Below are positions 44,950-52,254 of a stretch of DNA of 64,000 nucleotides, in pieces. Numbering within the stretch: the stretch's first letter is position 1; the number at the start of each line of letters is the position of its first letter. A program made the translations under genes and the position numbers. This DNA comes from Qipengyuania sp. HL-TH1. GTDB taxonomy: Bacteria > Pseudomonadota > Alphaproteobacteria > Sphingomonadales > Sphingomonadaceae. The stretch spans positions 1 through 64,000 of the forward strand of contig NZ_CP142675.1 in NCBI RefSeq assembly GCF_036365825.1, in the 5' to 3' direction. The notes below the pieces were generated by a model. That model saw nothing but the letters and a program-made list of their open reading frames with translations, was not told the origin of the DNA and made no database searches.

Positions 44950-45455
44950 GCGGCCGCGGACTTTGGCGGCTTGGGCTTCTTGCCTGCACTGTTGTCGTTG
45001 GCGTCGGCTTCGCCCTGCTCATGCAGCGGCGGCAGCAGCGCGGTGGTGGTGACCAGTTGGAGCTGGTGAACCCCGCGAATCGAGCGCAGCGAATCGCACA
45101 GCGCCTCGAGCCGTACGGCGGGGCCTTGCACAAGCAGCACTTCGAGCGACTGGTCGTCCTCGAGGAAGACATGCTGCGAGGAGATGACTTCCTTCAGATA
45201 TTGCAATTGCGTCGTTGCGAGTTGCTGGCGGATGCTGCCGCGATCGCCGACATAGACAAGCGTGATCGTGCCCGCGAGCATCTCTTCGGGCCGGGTCTGC
45301 GCTTCGTGCTCGGCGAGGGCGTGCCGGATCAATTCGGCGATCAGCTGCGAGCGCGACGGCAGACCCCGTTCTTCCACCATCATGTCGAGCTGGCGGAACA
45401 GGTCCGCGGGCAGGCTCATGCTGAGGCGGGCAAGATTGGTGGGTTCGGATGCCAT
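44946..45455 (-). CDS. NikR-like ribbon-helix-helix regulator lacking nickel ligands
   Basis: A 169-residue protein. Residues 8-50 form a CopG/NikR ribbon-helix-helix (ARLSMSLPADLFRQLDMMVE, GLPSRSQLIAELIRHAL); residues 60-140 form a NikR-type ACT-like regulatory domain (GTITLVYVGDRG, SLEVLLVQGPAVRLEALCDS). In a gap-free alignment with E. coli NikR the nickel ligands His76, His87, His89 and Cys95 correspond to Leu84, His95, Phe97 and Ser103, so three of four are lost. It heads the operon UAAP1-UAAP2-carboxylase-atzF and has a NikR-spaced operator 18 bases before its ATG, so it is probably its autoregulator. It likely senses a non-metal signal. Confidence 0.88.
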   Translation of the reverse strand: MASEPTNLARLSMSLPADLFRQLDMMVEERGLPSRSQLIAELIRHALAEHEAQTRPEEMLAGTITLVYVGDRGSIRQQLATTQLQYLKEVISSQHVFLEDDQSLEVLLVQGPAVRLEALCDSLRSIRGVHQLQLVTTTALLPPLHEQGEADANDNSAGKKPKPPKSAAA

Positions 45456-45472
45456 GGGACGGTCCTCTCAAG

Positions 45473-45498
45473 TATTATCTATATTGTCAATCGTAATA
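45473..45498 (-). promoter_or_regulatory. Operator, site 1: TATTA-N16-TAATA upstream of the NikR-like gene
   Basis: TATTA (45473-45477) and TAATA (45494-45498), 16 bases apart; the dyad extends to AGTATTA and TAATACT, seven-base perfect arms. The minus-strand spacer is CGATTGACAATATAGA. It lies in the 57-base gap between the ATPase gene and the NikR-like gene. The hexamer versions GTATTA and TAATAC with 16 bases between equal the geometry of the E. coli NikR operator (GTATGA-N16-TCATAC). A clear -10 box is not seen here. Confidence 0.7.
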
Positions 45499-45512
45499 CT
45501 ACGATTTTTGTC

Positions 45513-46283
45513 TCATGCGGATTGGGTCAGGACTGCGCGGGTCTCCGCCCGCTGCGGTGCCTTCCGCGTGAGAGGAAGATCGTAGACGATGGAGGCACCA
45601 TACCGATTTGGGGCGTGCGGGTCATGCCGCAGCTTATCGAGCGTTAGCACGCGGTTGCCGAGCGCGAAGGCCTCGCCGATATCGTGCGTTACCATCATCA
45701 CGGTGAGCGCATATTCGCTCCACAGGCTGGTGATCAGTGCGTGCATATCGGACCGGATCCCGGGATCGAGCGCGCCAAAGGGTTCGTCGAGCAGCAATAT
45801 CCGCGGGCGTTTGATCAGCGCCTGAGCGATCGCCAAGCGTTGCTGCATGCCACCCGACATCTGCGCCGGATACAAATGAAGGCTGTCTTCCAGCCCGACC
45901 GCTGCCAGCATTTCTTCCGCTTCGGCCAGCGCAGCGCGCCGCGCCGCGCCGAACAGCCGCCCGGCCAGCGGGGCGCGCCCGCATTCGATCCCGAACAGCG
46001 TGTTCCCCAGGACCGTCAGATGCGGAAACACCGAATAGCGCTGGAACACCACGCCGCGATCGCTGTCGCATTGGGGCTTGAGCGGGACGCCGTCGAGCGT
46101 GATGGTCCCGCGCGTCGGCGCATCCTGCCCCAGTACCACGCGCAGCAGGCTGCTCTTGCCTGCACCCGATGGCCCGATGACCGAAACGAATGCGCCTTCC
46201 TCGATTTCGAGGTTGACGCGCTCGAGCACGATCTTGTCGCCATATTCGACCCAGACGTCGCGCAGGCTGAGGAAGCTGCTCAT
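45513..46283 (-). CDS. ABC transporter ATPase of the urea-carboxylase cluster
   Basis: A 256-residue ATPase of the nitrate/taurine (SsuB/TauB) class. Walker A GPSGAGKSS, Q-loop FQRYSVFPHLTVLG, signature MSGGMQQRLAIAQAL, Walker B ILLLDEPFGALDP, H-loop VTHDIGEAF. The start at 46283 overlaps the permease stop in ATGA. It drives import of the ligand bound by the lipoprotein at 47138-48223; guanidine or a related compound is inferred from the cluster. Confidence 0.95.
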   Translation of the reverse strand: MSSFLSLRDVWVEYGDKIVLERVNLEIEEGAFVSVIGPSGAGKSSLLRVVLGQDAPTRGTITLDGVPLKPQCDSDRGVVFQRYSVFPHLTVLGNTLFGIECGRAPLAGRLFGAARRAALAEAEEMLAAVGLEDSLHLYPAQMSGGMQQRLAIAQALIKRPRILLLDEPFGALDPGIRSDMHALITSLWSEYALTVMMVTHDIGEAFALGNRVLTLDKLRHDPHAPNRYGASIVYDLPLTRKAPQRAETRAVLTQSA

Positions 46284-47095
46284 CTCTCGGTCCTGTGTGC
46301 CCAGCCGAACAGGCGGCGGCTGGACCATGACAGCAGCAGGTCGGTGATCGCCGCGAGGATGGCGATCCACGCTACATAGGGCAGGATGACGTCCATCGCG
46401 AGATAGCGGCGAACGAGGAAGATGCGGTAGCCCAGCCCGATATCGGCGGCGATCGCTTCGGCCGAAATCAGGAATACCCATGCCGGACCCAGCGACAGGC
46501 GCACTGCCTGGATCAGCCTTGGCATGGCCTGCGGGAGGACGACGCGCAGCGCCAATTGCCATGTGCTTGCGCCCAGCGTCTGCGCCTTGATGATCTGCTC
46601 GCGCGGGAGCGCTGCCGTATGCGCGGCGATATCGCGGATCATGAAAGGCGCAATGCCGATCACGATAAGCGCCACCTTGGCGGTCTCACCCAGCCCGAAG
46701 GCGATGAACAAGATCGGCAGCAGCGCGATCGGCGGGATCACCGCAATCCCGGTGACCAGCATGCCGAAGGTGGCGCGAACGGGTGGCAGAAGCCCCAGAA
46801 CGAGGCCCACCAGCAGCGCGCTGGCGGTGGAAATGGCCAGTCCGAGACCGAGCCGCTGCAGGCTCGCCAGCGTATCGGCCCAGAAGAGATAGCGGCCCGA
46901 CAGCGGATCCCGCTCGAACACCAGCGCGCGCATGGCGTCCACCATCGCCCCGGGGAGCGGGAGGATCTTGTCGGCCGGGTTGATCTCGTTCCGCGCGACC
47001 GCGAGGAACAGATATACCAGGATCAGGAGCAGGATCGGGATCGCCCCTAGAAGCAGGGAATTGGTCCGCCCGATCCGGCGATCGACCCAGCGCAC
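46280..47095 (-). CDS. ABC transporter permease of the urea-carboxylase cluster
   Basis: A 271-residue inner-membrane permease of the BPD-transport (SsuC/TauC) family. Membrane helices include LLLGAIPILLLILVYLFL, LGLGLAISTASALLVGLVLG and IAVIPPIALLPILFIAFG; the coupling EAA loop is LGASTWQLALRVVLPQAMPR. GTG is the start codon, 42 bases after the binding-protein gene. It forms one transporter with the flanking ATPase and lipoprotein. Confidence 0.93.
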   Translation of the reverse strand: MRWVDRRIGRTNSLLLGAIPILLLILVYLFLAVARNEINPADKILPLPGAMVDAMRALVFERDPLSGRYLFWADTLASLQRLGLGLAISTASALLVGLVLGLLPPVRATFGMLVTGIAVIPPIALLPILFIAFGLGETAKVALIVIGIAPFMIRDIAAHTAALPREQIIKAQTLGASTWQLALRVVLPQAMPRLIQAVRLSLGPAWVFLISAEAIAADIGLGYRIFLVRRYLAMDVILPYVAWIAILAAITDLLLSWSSRRLFGWAHRTER

Positions 47096-47137
47096 TACGC
47101 GCCGATCCCCGGTCCGCTGCCCGTCCGCTTCACCGGC

Positions 47138-48223
47138 CTATAGCTCGCCATCGGCAGCCATCTGCATGAAGCTGTCGTCGAAGCGCAATGTGATGCTGTT
47201 GCCATCGCCCAAGGTCTTGCCGCCCGGGAAGGCCATTCCCACCGCTTCGGCCGAACTGGCACCCTGGCCGAACAGGCCCTGTGAGAAACTGAAGTCGCGG
47301 ACCCGGGTCATGGTTTCGATCAGCGCCGGATCGGTCGCCGCCGCAACCGCTTGCGCGGGCTCGACATAAAGATGGGTCGTCGCCACCTGCGCTTCGAACA
47401 TCTCCGGCGTCGTACCCGCAAGCTGCGCCATCGCTGCACGCGCCGCTTCGCCCGCTTCGTCGTCCTGCTGCATCAGCGCGATGGTCTCGTACCAGATGCC
47501 CACCAGTGCCTTGCCCAGATTCGGGTTGGCTTCGAGCGTGGCGGTATCGACCACCAGCAGGTCGAGGATTTCACCCGGAATGTCGGCCGAGCTGAAGACC
47601 TCATGCGCGCCCGCTTCCTGTTTCATCGTCAGGAGCTGCGGGTTCCACGCCACCGCGGCGGTGACATCGGGCGAGGTGAACGCACCGGCAATATCCGCAT
47701 CTGCGGTATTGATCGTCCGCACATCGGTCATCGCGAGGTCTGCCGATTCAAGCGCCCGGGCGAGCAGATAATGCGACACCGACAGCTCGACCAGATTGAC
47801 CTGCTGTCCGGCGATACCGGCGAGATTGTCGGTGCCTTTCAGCAAGACCCCGTCATTGCCATTCGAATAGTCGCCGATGATGAGGGCGGTGGTATCCTTC
47901 CCGCCGGCGGCGGGGATGGTCAGCGCATCCATGTTCGCGACCGTCACCCCGTCAAGCTGCCCGGCGGTGTATTGATTGACCGATTCGACGTAATCGTTGA
48001 CCTGCACGATATCGATTTCGATCCCGTATTTGTCCCCCCACTTCTTCACGATCCCGGCCTGTTCGGCATAGGGCCACGGCATCCACCCGGCATAGATCGA
48101 CCAGCCGATCGTGAACTGGGTCTTGGGCGCGGTGGCGTCTTCGCTTGCGGGCGCGCACGAGGCGACGAATAAGGCACAGGCCAGCGCTGCGGCTGCCCCC
48201 ACTTTGCGGATCCCGTTCAACAT
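47138..48223 (-). CDS. ABC transporter substrate-binding lipoprotein, urea-carboxylase type
   Basis: A 361-residue periplasmic binding lipoprotein of the NMT1/SsuA-like class. Signal and lipobox: LACALFVASC. Typical segments: FTIGWSIYAGWMPWPYAEQA, VQVNDYVESVNQYTAGQLD, VAWNPQLLTM. Homologues of this type occur next to urea/guanidine carboxylases. The ATG at 48223 has AAAGGAG upstream; the frame is open a further 19 codons. The first gene of the transporter trio; operator site 2 begins 62 bases upstream. Confidence 0.92.
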   Translation of the reverse strand: MLNGIRKVGAAAALACALFVASCAPASEDATAPKTQFTIGWSIYAGWMPWPYAEQAGIVKKWGDKYGIEIDIVQVNDYVESVNQYTAGQLDGVTVANMDALTIPAAGGKDTTALIIGDYSNGNDGVLLKGTDNLAGIAGQQVNLVELSVSHYLLARALESADLAMTDVRTINTADADIAGAFTSPDVTAAVAWNPQLLTMKQEAGAHEVFSSADIPGEILDLLVVDTATLEANPNLGKALVGIWYETIALMQQDDEAGEAARAAMAQLAGTTPEMFEAQVATTHLYVEPAQAVAAATDPALIETMTRVRDFSFSQGLFGQGASSAEAVGMAFPGGKTLGDGNSITLRFDDSFMQMAADGEL

Positions 48224-48285
48224 AGAGGTAACTCCTTTCGCATGTGCAGCATTGCGCCAAAAGAGCCCCCTGTCCATCACTTATT

Positions 48286-48321
48286 TATTACCATTGCCAT
48301 TGTTGGTAATAATCATATGGT
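48286..48321 (+). promoter_or_regulatory. Operator-promoter, site 2: TATTA-N16-TAATA between transporter and MBL genes
   Basis: TATTA (48286-48290) and TAATA (48307-48311) flank the 16-base spacer CCATTGCCATTGTTGG; the arms extend to TTATTACCA and TGGTAATAA. On the plus strand TTGCCA (48294-48299) and TATGGT (48316-48321) can be -35 and -10 of a promoter for the MBL genes. The same symmetrical site lies before the divergent transporter genes, so it may control both directions. Confidence 0.6.
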
Positions 48322-48435
48322 GTCGCTCCAGAGCGCGGGGGCGTAAGGCGACCGACGCGCGGAGGACCGCCTGGGAGGGCATGCATCGAAGGCAGCCAAT
48401 TGCCGCTGTACCGGCGGCTTTGCCCGGAGCGCCCG

Positions 48436-49524
48436 ATGTCGCAGACCACGCCTGCCCCCGCACCGACCCCGACCCCCGCCCCATCGGTCCAGCCGACCTT
48501 CGCGGGGAATGGCGATATCGCGGCGGCGTATAATCCGCCGGGAGTGCGCAACACCGATTCCGCGCTGCCGCTGCATCCCCGCGAACCGGTCGAGCATGAC
48601 TATTCGAGCAGCGGGCCGGCCCCCGGGCGGCTCGGCTTCCGCTGGATCTACGGATCGAATGTCGCGGCGAAGAACACCGATCCACGCATCCAGGTGGTGC
48701 AGTATAACGAAGACACTTTCGTCCTGCGGCAGAACGTCTGCGTCCATTGGGAAGCGCCGTTCGTCTACCTGCTGTTCGGCAATGCCGGAGCCTTGCTGAT
48801 CGACAGCGGGGCCACTGCGAAAGCGGCCTTTTTCCCGCTGCGCGAGACCGTCGATGCGATCATCACTCGCTGGGAGCAGATGCGCGGCCGCAAGCGCATG
48901 CCGCTGACCATCGCGCTGACATCGGGCGAAGACGTCGCGCAGAACCAGGGGCTGCGGCAATTCGCGGATCGCCCGCGAACCACCATCGTCCCCAGACCGA
49001 TCGGGGCGATGCAGGCGCATTACGGGCTTGCGGGCAACTGGCCGGGCGGAACCGGGGCAGTCGATCTCGGCGACAGGCGGATCGAGGTCATCCCCACCCC
49101 CGGGAGCCACCGTGACGGGGTGACCTTCTACGATCCCTATTGCGACTTGCTGTTCACGGGCGACCTGTTGTTCCCCGGACGGATCAACATCGGCAACGAC
49201 CGGGATTACATTGCGGCGCTGGCGCGGTTGCAGGAGTTCGCCGGACGCAATCCGGTCGAGGCGGTGCTCGGCGGGCACATCGACATGATGTTCGCGCCGG
49301 GCTGCTATTATCCCCGTTTCGCGACCTACAAACCCTATGAGCGCATCCTGCAGCTTTCGCCCGCCACGATCGACGAGGCCTCGCACTATGCGCGCGAGGT
49401 GCAGGGCCGCGACATGATGCTGATCCGCCCCGACTTCGTCCTTTTCAACGGAGTCAGTCCCGACCAGCGGACCCGGGTCTGGCCCGAAGGCGTCGCCCGC
49501 ATCACTCCGCCGCACCCCTTTTGA
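48436..49524 (+). CDS. Metallo-beta-lactamase-fold protein with degenerate zinc motif
   Basis: A 362-residue MBL-fold protein with a proline-rich N-terminus. Several family blocks are present: FVYLLFGNAGALLIDSG, TPGSHRDGVTFYD, LLFTGDLLFPGR and GGHID. At the place of the metal motif HxHxDH it has TSGEDVAQ, so a normal two-zinc site cannot form. It is similar over its length to the next protein (RWIYGSNVAAKNTDPRIQVV against RWICGSESLKDNTDPPVHVH), evidence of a tandem duplication. No signal peptide is evident at the chosen ATG. It may be a partner or regulator rather than a hydrolase. Confidence 0.85.
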   Translation: MSQTTPAPAPTPTPAPSVQPTFAGNGDIAAAYNPPGVRNTDSALPLHPREPVEHDYSSSGPAPGRLGFRWIYGSNVAAKNTDPRIQVVQYNEDTFVLRQNVCVHWEAPFVYLLFGNAGALLIDSGATAKAAFFPLRETVDAIITRWEQMRGRKRMPLTIALTSGEDVAQNQGLRQFADRPRTTIVPRPIGAMQAHYGLAGNWPGGTGAVDLGDRRIEVIPTPGSHRDGVTFYDPYCDLLFTGDLLFPGRINIGNDRDYIAALARLQEFAGRNPVEAVLGGHIDMMFAPGCYYPRFATYKPYERILQLSPATIDEASHYAREVQGRDMMLIRPDFVLFNGVSPDQRTRVWPEGVARITPPHPF

Positions 49525-49541
49525 CGACCGGGAGAACCGCT

Positions 49542-50549
49542 TTGGACCGTCGTACTTTCCTGTCGTACAATGCCGCAGCGCTGGCGGTTCCGGCTGCGCT
49601 GACAACCTATAGCCAGGCCGCGCAGGCCGCCGGGCTGCGGCCCGATCCGGTCGATTTCAAAAGCGACCTGCCTGCCCCGGGCAGTTTCCCCGACCGCTGG
49701 ATCTGCGGTTCGGAATCGCTCAAGGACAACACCGATCCGCCGGTGCATGTGCACTGGTACAATGCACACACGGCCATCCTTCGGCAGAACAAGGCCTACA
49801 GCTTCGAGGCGCCTTTTGCCCCGCTGTATTTCGGCAATGATCGCGTGCTGTTGCTCGACGAGGGCTTTACCCAGTTGCGCACCGACTGGGACCTGCGCGG
49901 CGTGGTCGACGAGTGCATCGCGGATTGGTGCAGGCGCAAGGGACGCGATCCTGCCGACCTCGAATTGCTCGTCGCCTTCAGCCACCTTCACGCCGATCAC
50001 TATGCCGCGGTCAACCAGTTCGCCGACCGGCCCAATACGCGCTACATGGGACTGACGCATGAGGAGATGCTCGGCTTCTGGGGGATGACCAACTTCCCCG
50101 AGGAACGCGTCACGCTCGATCTCGGCGGGCGCGATATCCTTATCTGGGGCTCGCCCGGCCATGTGGCGTCCGAATTCGCCTATTACGACAGCTACACGCA
50201 GATCCTCTACACCGGCGACATGTTCTATCGCGGGCGCTGCTACATCACCTTTTGGCAGCCCTGGTTCGACAGCATGACGCGGCTGATCGAATTCTGCGAC
50301 AACCATCCCGTGTCGCATGTCATGGGGTGTCACGTCGAAATCAGCAGGACGGGGGAGGATTACCCCTACGGTCTGACCTGGCAACCCGACGAGGCACCCG
50401 TGCAGATGACGGTGGATCAGCTTCGCGAAGCCTATGCCTATGCCCAGACAATCACTGAACCGGGCATCTATTTCACCGGCACGGTGTTTCTCTGCAACCA
50501 GACCCGCAGCCTCACCACCATCGACACCAATCCGTATCGCTACAGTTGA
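49542..50549 (+). CDS. Tat-exported metallo-beta-lactamase-fold hydrolase
   Basis: A 335-residue MBL-fold hydrolase with the complete metal motif HLHADH in AFSHLHADHYAAV, plus GSPGH, YTGDMFYRG and MGCHVE supplying later ligands. The start is TTG at 49542, which follows GGGAG by seven bases and gives the N-terminus DRRTFLSYNAAALAVPAALT, a Tat signal; an earlier TTG at 49521 overlaps the previous stop. It is a paralogue of the preceding gene, 17 bases away. The substrate is unknown; the location suggests a periplasmic hydrolase acting on a compound also handled by this cluster. Confidence 0.88.
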   Translation: MDRRTFLSYNAAALAVPAALTTYSQAAQAAGLRPDPVDFKSDLPAPGSFPDRWICGSESLKDNTDPPVHVHWYNAHTAILRQNKAYSFEAPFAPLYFGNDRVLLLDEGFTQLRTDWDLRGVVDECIADWCRRKGRDPADLELLVAFSHLHADHYAAVNQFADRPNTRYMGLTHEEMLGFWGMTNFPEERVTLDLGGRDILIWGSPGHVASEFAYYDSYTQILYTGDMFYRGRCYITFWQPWFDSMTRLIEFCDNHPVSHVMGCHVEISRTGEDYPYGLTWQPDEAPVQMTVDQLREAYAYAQTITEPGIYFTGTVFLCNQTRSLTTIDTNPYRYS

Positions 50550-50604
50550 CGCCGCTGCCGGGACGGCCCGGCACGCCCCACCTGCCATGCAAGGACCAAC
50601 GCCC

Positions 50605-51528
50605 ATGACCCGATCGATCTGCCTCCTGCCCCTCATTGCCGCGGCTTGCGCGCCTGCGGCCGAAATGAGCCCCGAGCCCGCATTCGCCGAGAATGTGATC
50701 GACGTCCCCGGCTTCGCCGATTTCCTCCAGGTTGATGGCGATACCGTATGGACCACCAATGACGGCCGGGTGGAACAGTGGTCGAAAACCGAGAAGCTGG
50801 CCTCGGTCGCGATCCCGCGCCCGTGCGGCACGATGGCGATGGAATCCGGATCGCTCTGGGTGGGCAATTGCGATGGGGGCGAGCTGTATCGCATCGGTCC
50901 CGAAACCGCGCAGGTGCTGGCTACCATACCGGCGGGCATCGGACCGAGCGGCGAACAGAACGTGGTCGCCGGCGCCGGGTCGGTATGGGCGCCCAACCAG
51001 GCGGAGGGGACGATCTCCCGCATCGATCCCGCGACCAATGAAATCTCCGCGTCGATCGAGGTGGCGCCGGGTACGACTTTCCTCGCCTTCGGGTTCGACG
51101 CGCTATGGGCGGTAAGCGGAACCGGGGGGACACTGCAGCGCGTGGACCCGGCTACCAACGCGGTCACCGACACGATCCAGCTGGGCGATACGCCCGGGTT
51201 CCTCGTCGCGGGTGAAGGGGCCGTCTGGGTGCAGGAGCAGGGCGACGGGACCGTCGCGCGGATCGACCCCGAAACGCGCGAAGTGGCGGGCCGTACCCTC
51301 GTCGGCGACAACCTCAAATGGGGCGATATCGACACGGGCGACGGGAAGGTGTGGCTGCGTACGACCGACGACCAGACCTTCGTCGTGATCGATGCGGCGA
51401 CCGCCGAAATCCTCGCCCGCGTCGGACGGGCGGAGGGCAGCGGCGCGCTGCGTTATACGCCCGACGGGATATGGACGAGCGCGCATGACGTCCACTCGCT
51501 GACCTGGTGGACCAGCGAAGCCCGGTGA
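50605..51528 (+). CDS. YncE/Vgb-like beta-propeller lipoprotein
   Basis: A 307-residue protein with signal MTRSICLLPLIAAAC and a cysteine suitable for lipidation. The rest is repeated propeller blades: AGAGSVWAPNQAEGTISRID, FGFDALWAVSGTGGTLQRVD and AGEGAVWVQEQGDGTVARID, each ending in (R)IDP or VDP. Similar proteins (YncE, virginiamycin B lyase-like) bind or scavenge small molecules. The AAGGAC site lies nine bases before the ATG. It follows the MBL gene by 55 bases and ends the plus-strand run. Confidence 0.85.
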   Translation: MTRSICLLPLIAAACAPAAEMSPEPAFAENVIDVPGFADFLQVDGDTVWTTNDGRVEQWSKTEKLASVAIPRPCGTMAMESGSLWVGNCDGGELYRIGPETAQVLATIPAGIGPSGEQNVVAGAGSVWAPNQAEGTISRIDPATNEISASIEVAPGTTFLAFGFDALWAVSGTGGTLQRVDPATNAVTDTIQLGDTPGFLVAGEGAVWVQEQGDGTVARIDPETREVAGRTLVGDNLKWGDIDTGDGKVWLRTTDDQTFVVIDAATAEILARVGRAEGSGALRYTPDGIWTSAHDVHSLTWWTSEAR

Positions 51529-52254
51529 CGGCGCGGAATCGATTCGGGGCAGCCGCACCGCGCACGCCGCGAGGCTGCGAAGGGGACGATATGACGCAGC
51601 ATCCACAGGGTTCGCGTGACTTGCCGAACCCTGTGAAAATCGTGTGAATTCAGTTCTAAATGCCAGGCTCGCGGTGCTGTTCGGGCGATCAATTAATACT
51701 CTTGACGCATTCCGTAATATCTCTAGCGTATGTGTCATGCCGTCGTAAGCAACGGCAACGCTTGGGAAGGGGATCTGCAGGATTGAGCCGGCTATCGGCT
51801 CGATATGGAGATTGTCTATGGACCGAACATCGGGAGCCGGGACCTTCGCGAAGAGCAAGCGCTCTGCCGTCCGCGCTGCCGGTCCGGCCGCCTCCCTATC
51901 TTCGAAACCTGCACATGATTTCTCGCGGCGCGCACACGTGCGCTCGTTGCGGTCCCGTCGATACGGAGCCGCACAACACCCCTCTCCATATGAAAACACC
52001 GCGTTCTCATCCCCTCAATCGAGAACGAAGAACAATCGCAGGCGGGGCAATTCGGATAAATCCGAACAACCGAAGAAAAAGCAAGCGGGATCGTGCGAAT
52101 AGGCGGGTTGGTTTCGCCGTGTCGATAAGGTGAATGCCTGAAGTCCGAATAACGGAGCACAGGCGCACCTCAGGTCCTCAAGTAAAGCTGGGTCGGCTGC
52201 GACATGCGTGTCGCGGCCCGGGGAAGCTCAACCGCAAAAGACGGGAAGAAAACG
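51529..52254. other. Long leader region upstream of the TonB receptor
   Basis: About 725 bases without a supported gene. It holds site 4 (51694-51729), 525 bases before the receptor, and a perfect inverted repeat, TTCGGAT-AA-ATCCGAA (52051-52066). Short open frames here have no family signature. A promoter at site 4 would give a long untranslated leader. Confidence 0.5.
51694..51729 (+). promoter_or_regulatory. Operator-promoter, site 4: TAATA-N16-TAATA upstream of the TonB receptor
   Basis: TAATA (51694-51698) and TAATA (51715-51719), 16 bases apart, with spacer CTCTTGACGCATTCCG. TTGACG (51702-51707) could be -35 and TAGCGT (51724-51729) -10, 16 bases later. The left arm differs from the other sites by one base (TAATA in place of TATTA), so it is a weaker match. 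The spacer nucleotides C and TTGAC sit in the same register as in sites 1 and 3. Confidence 0.5.
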
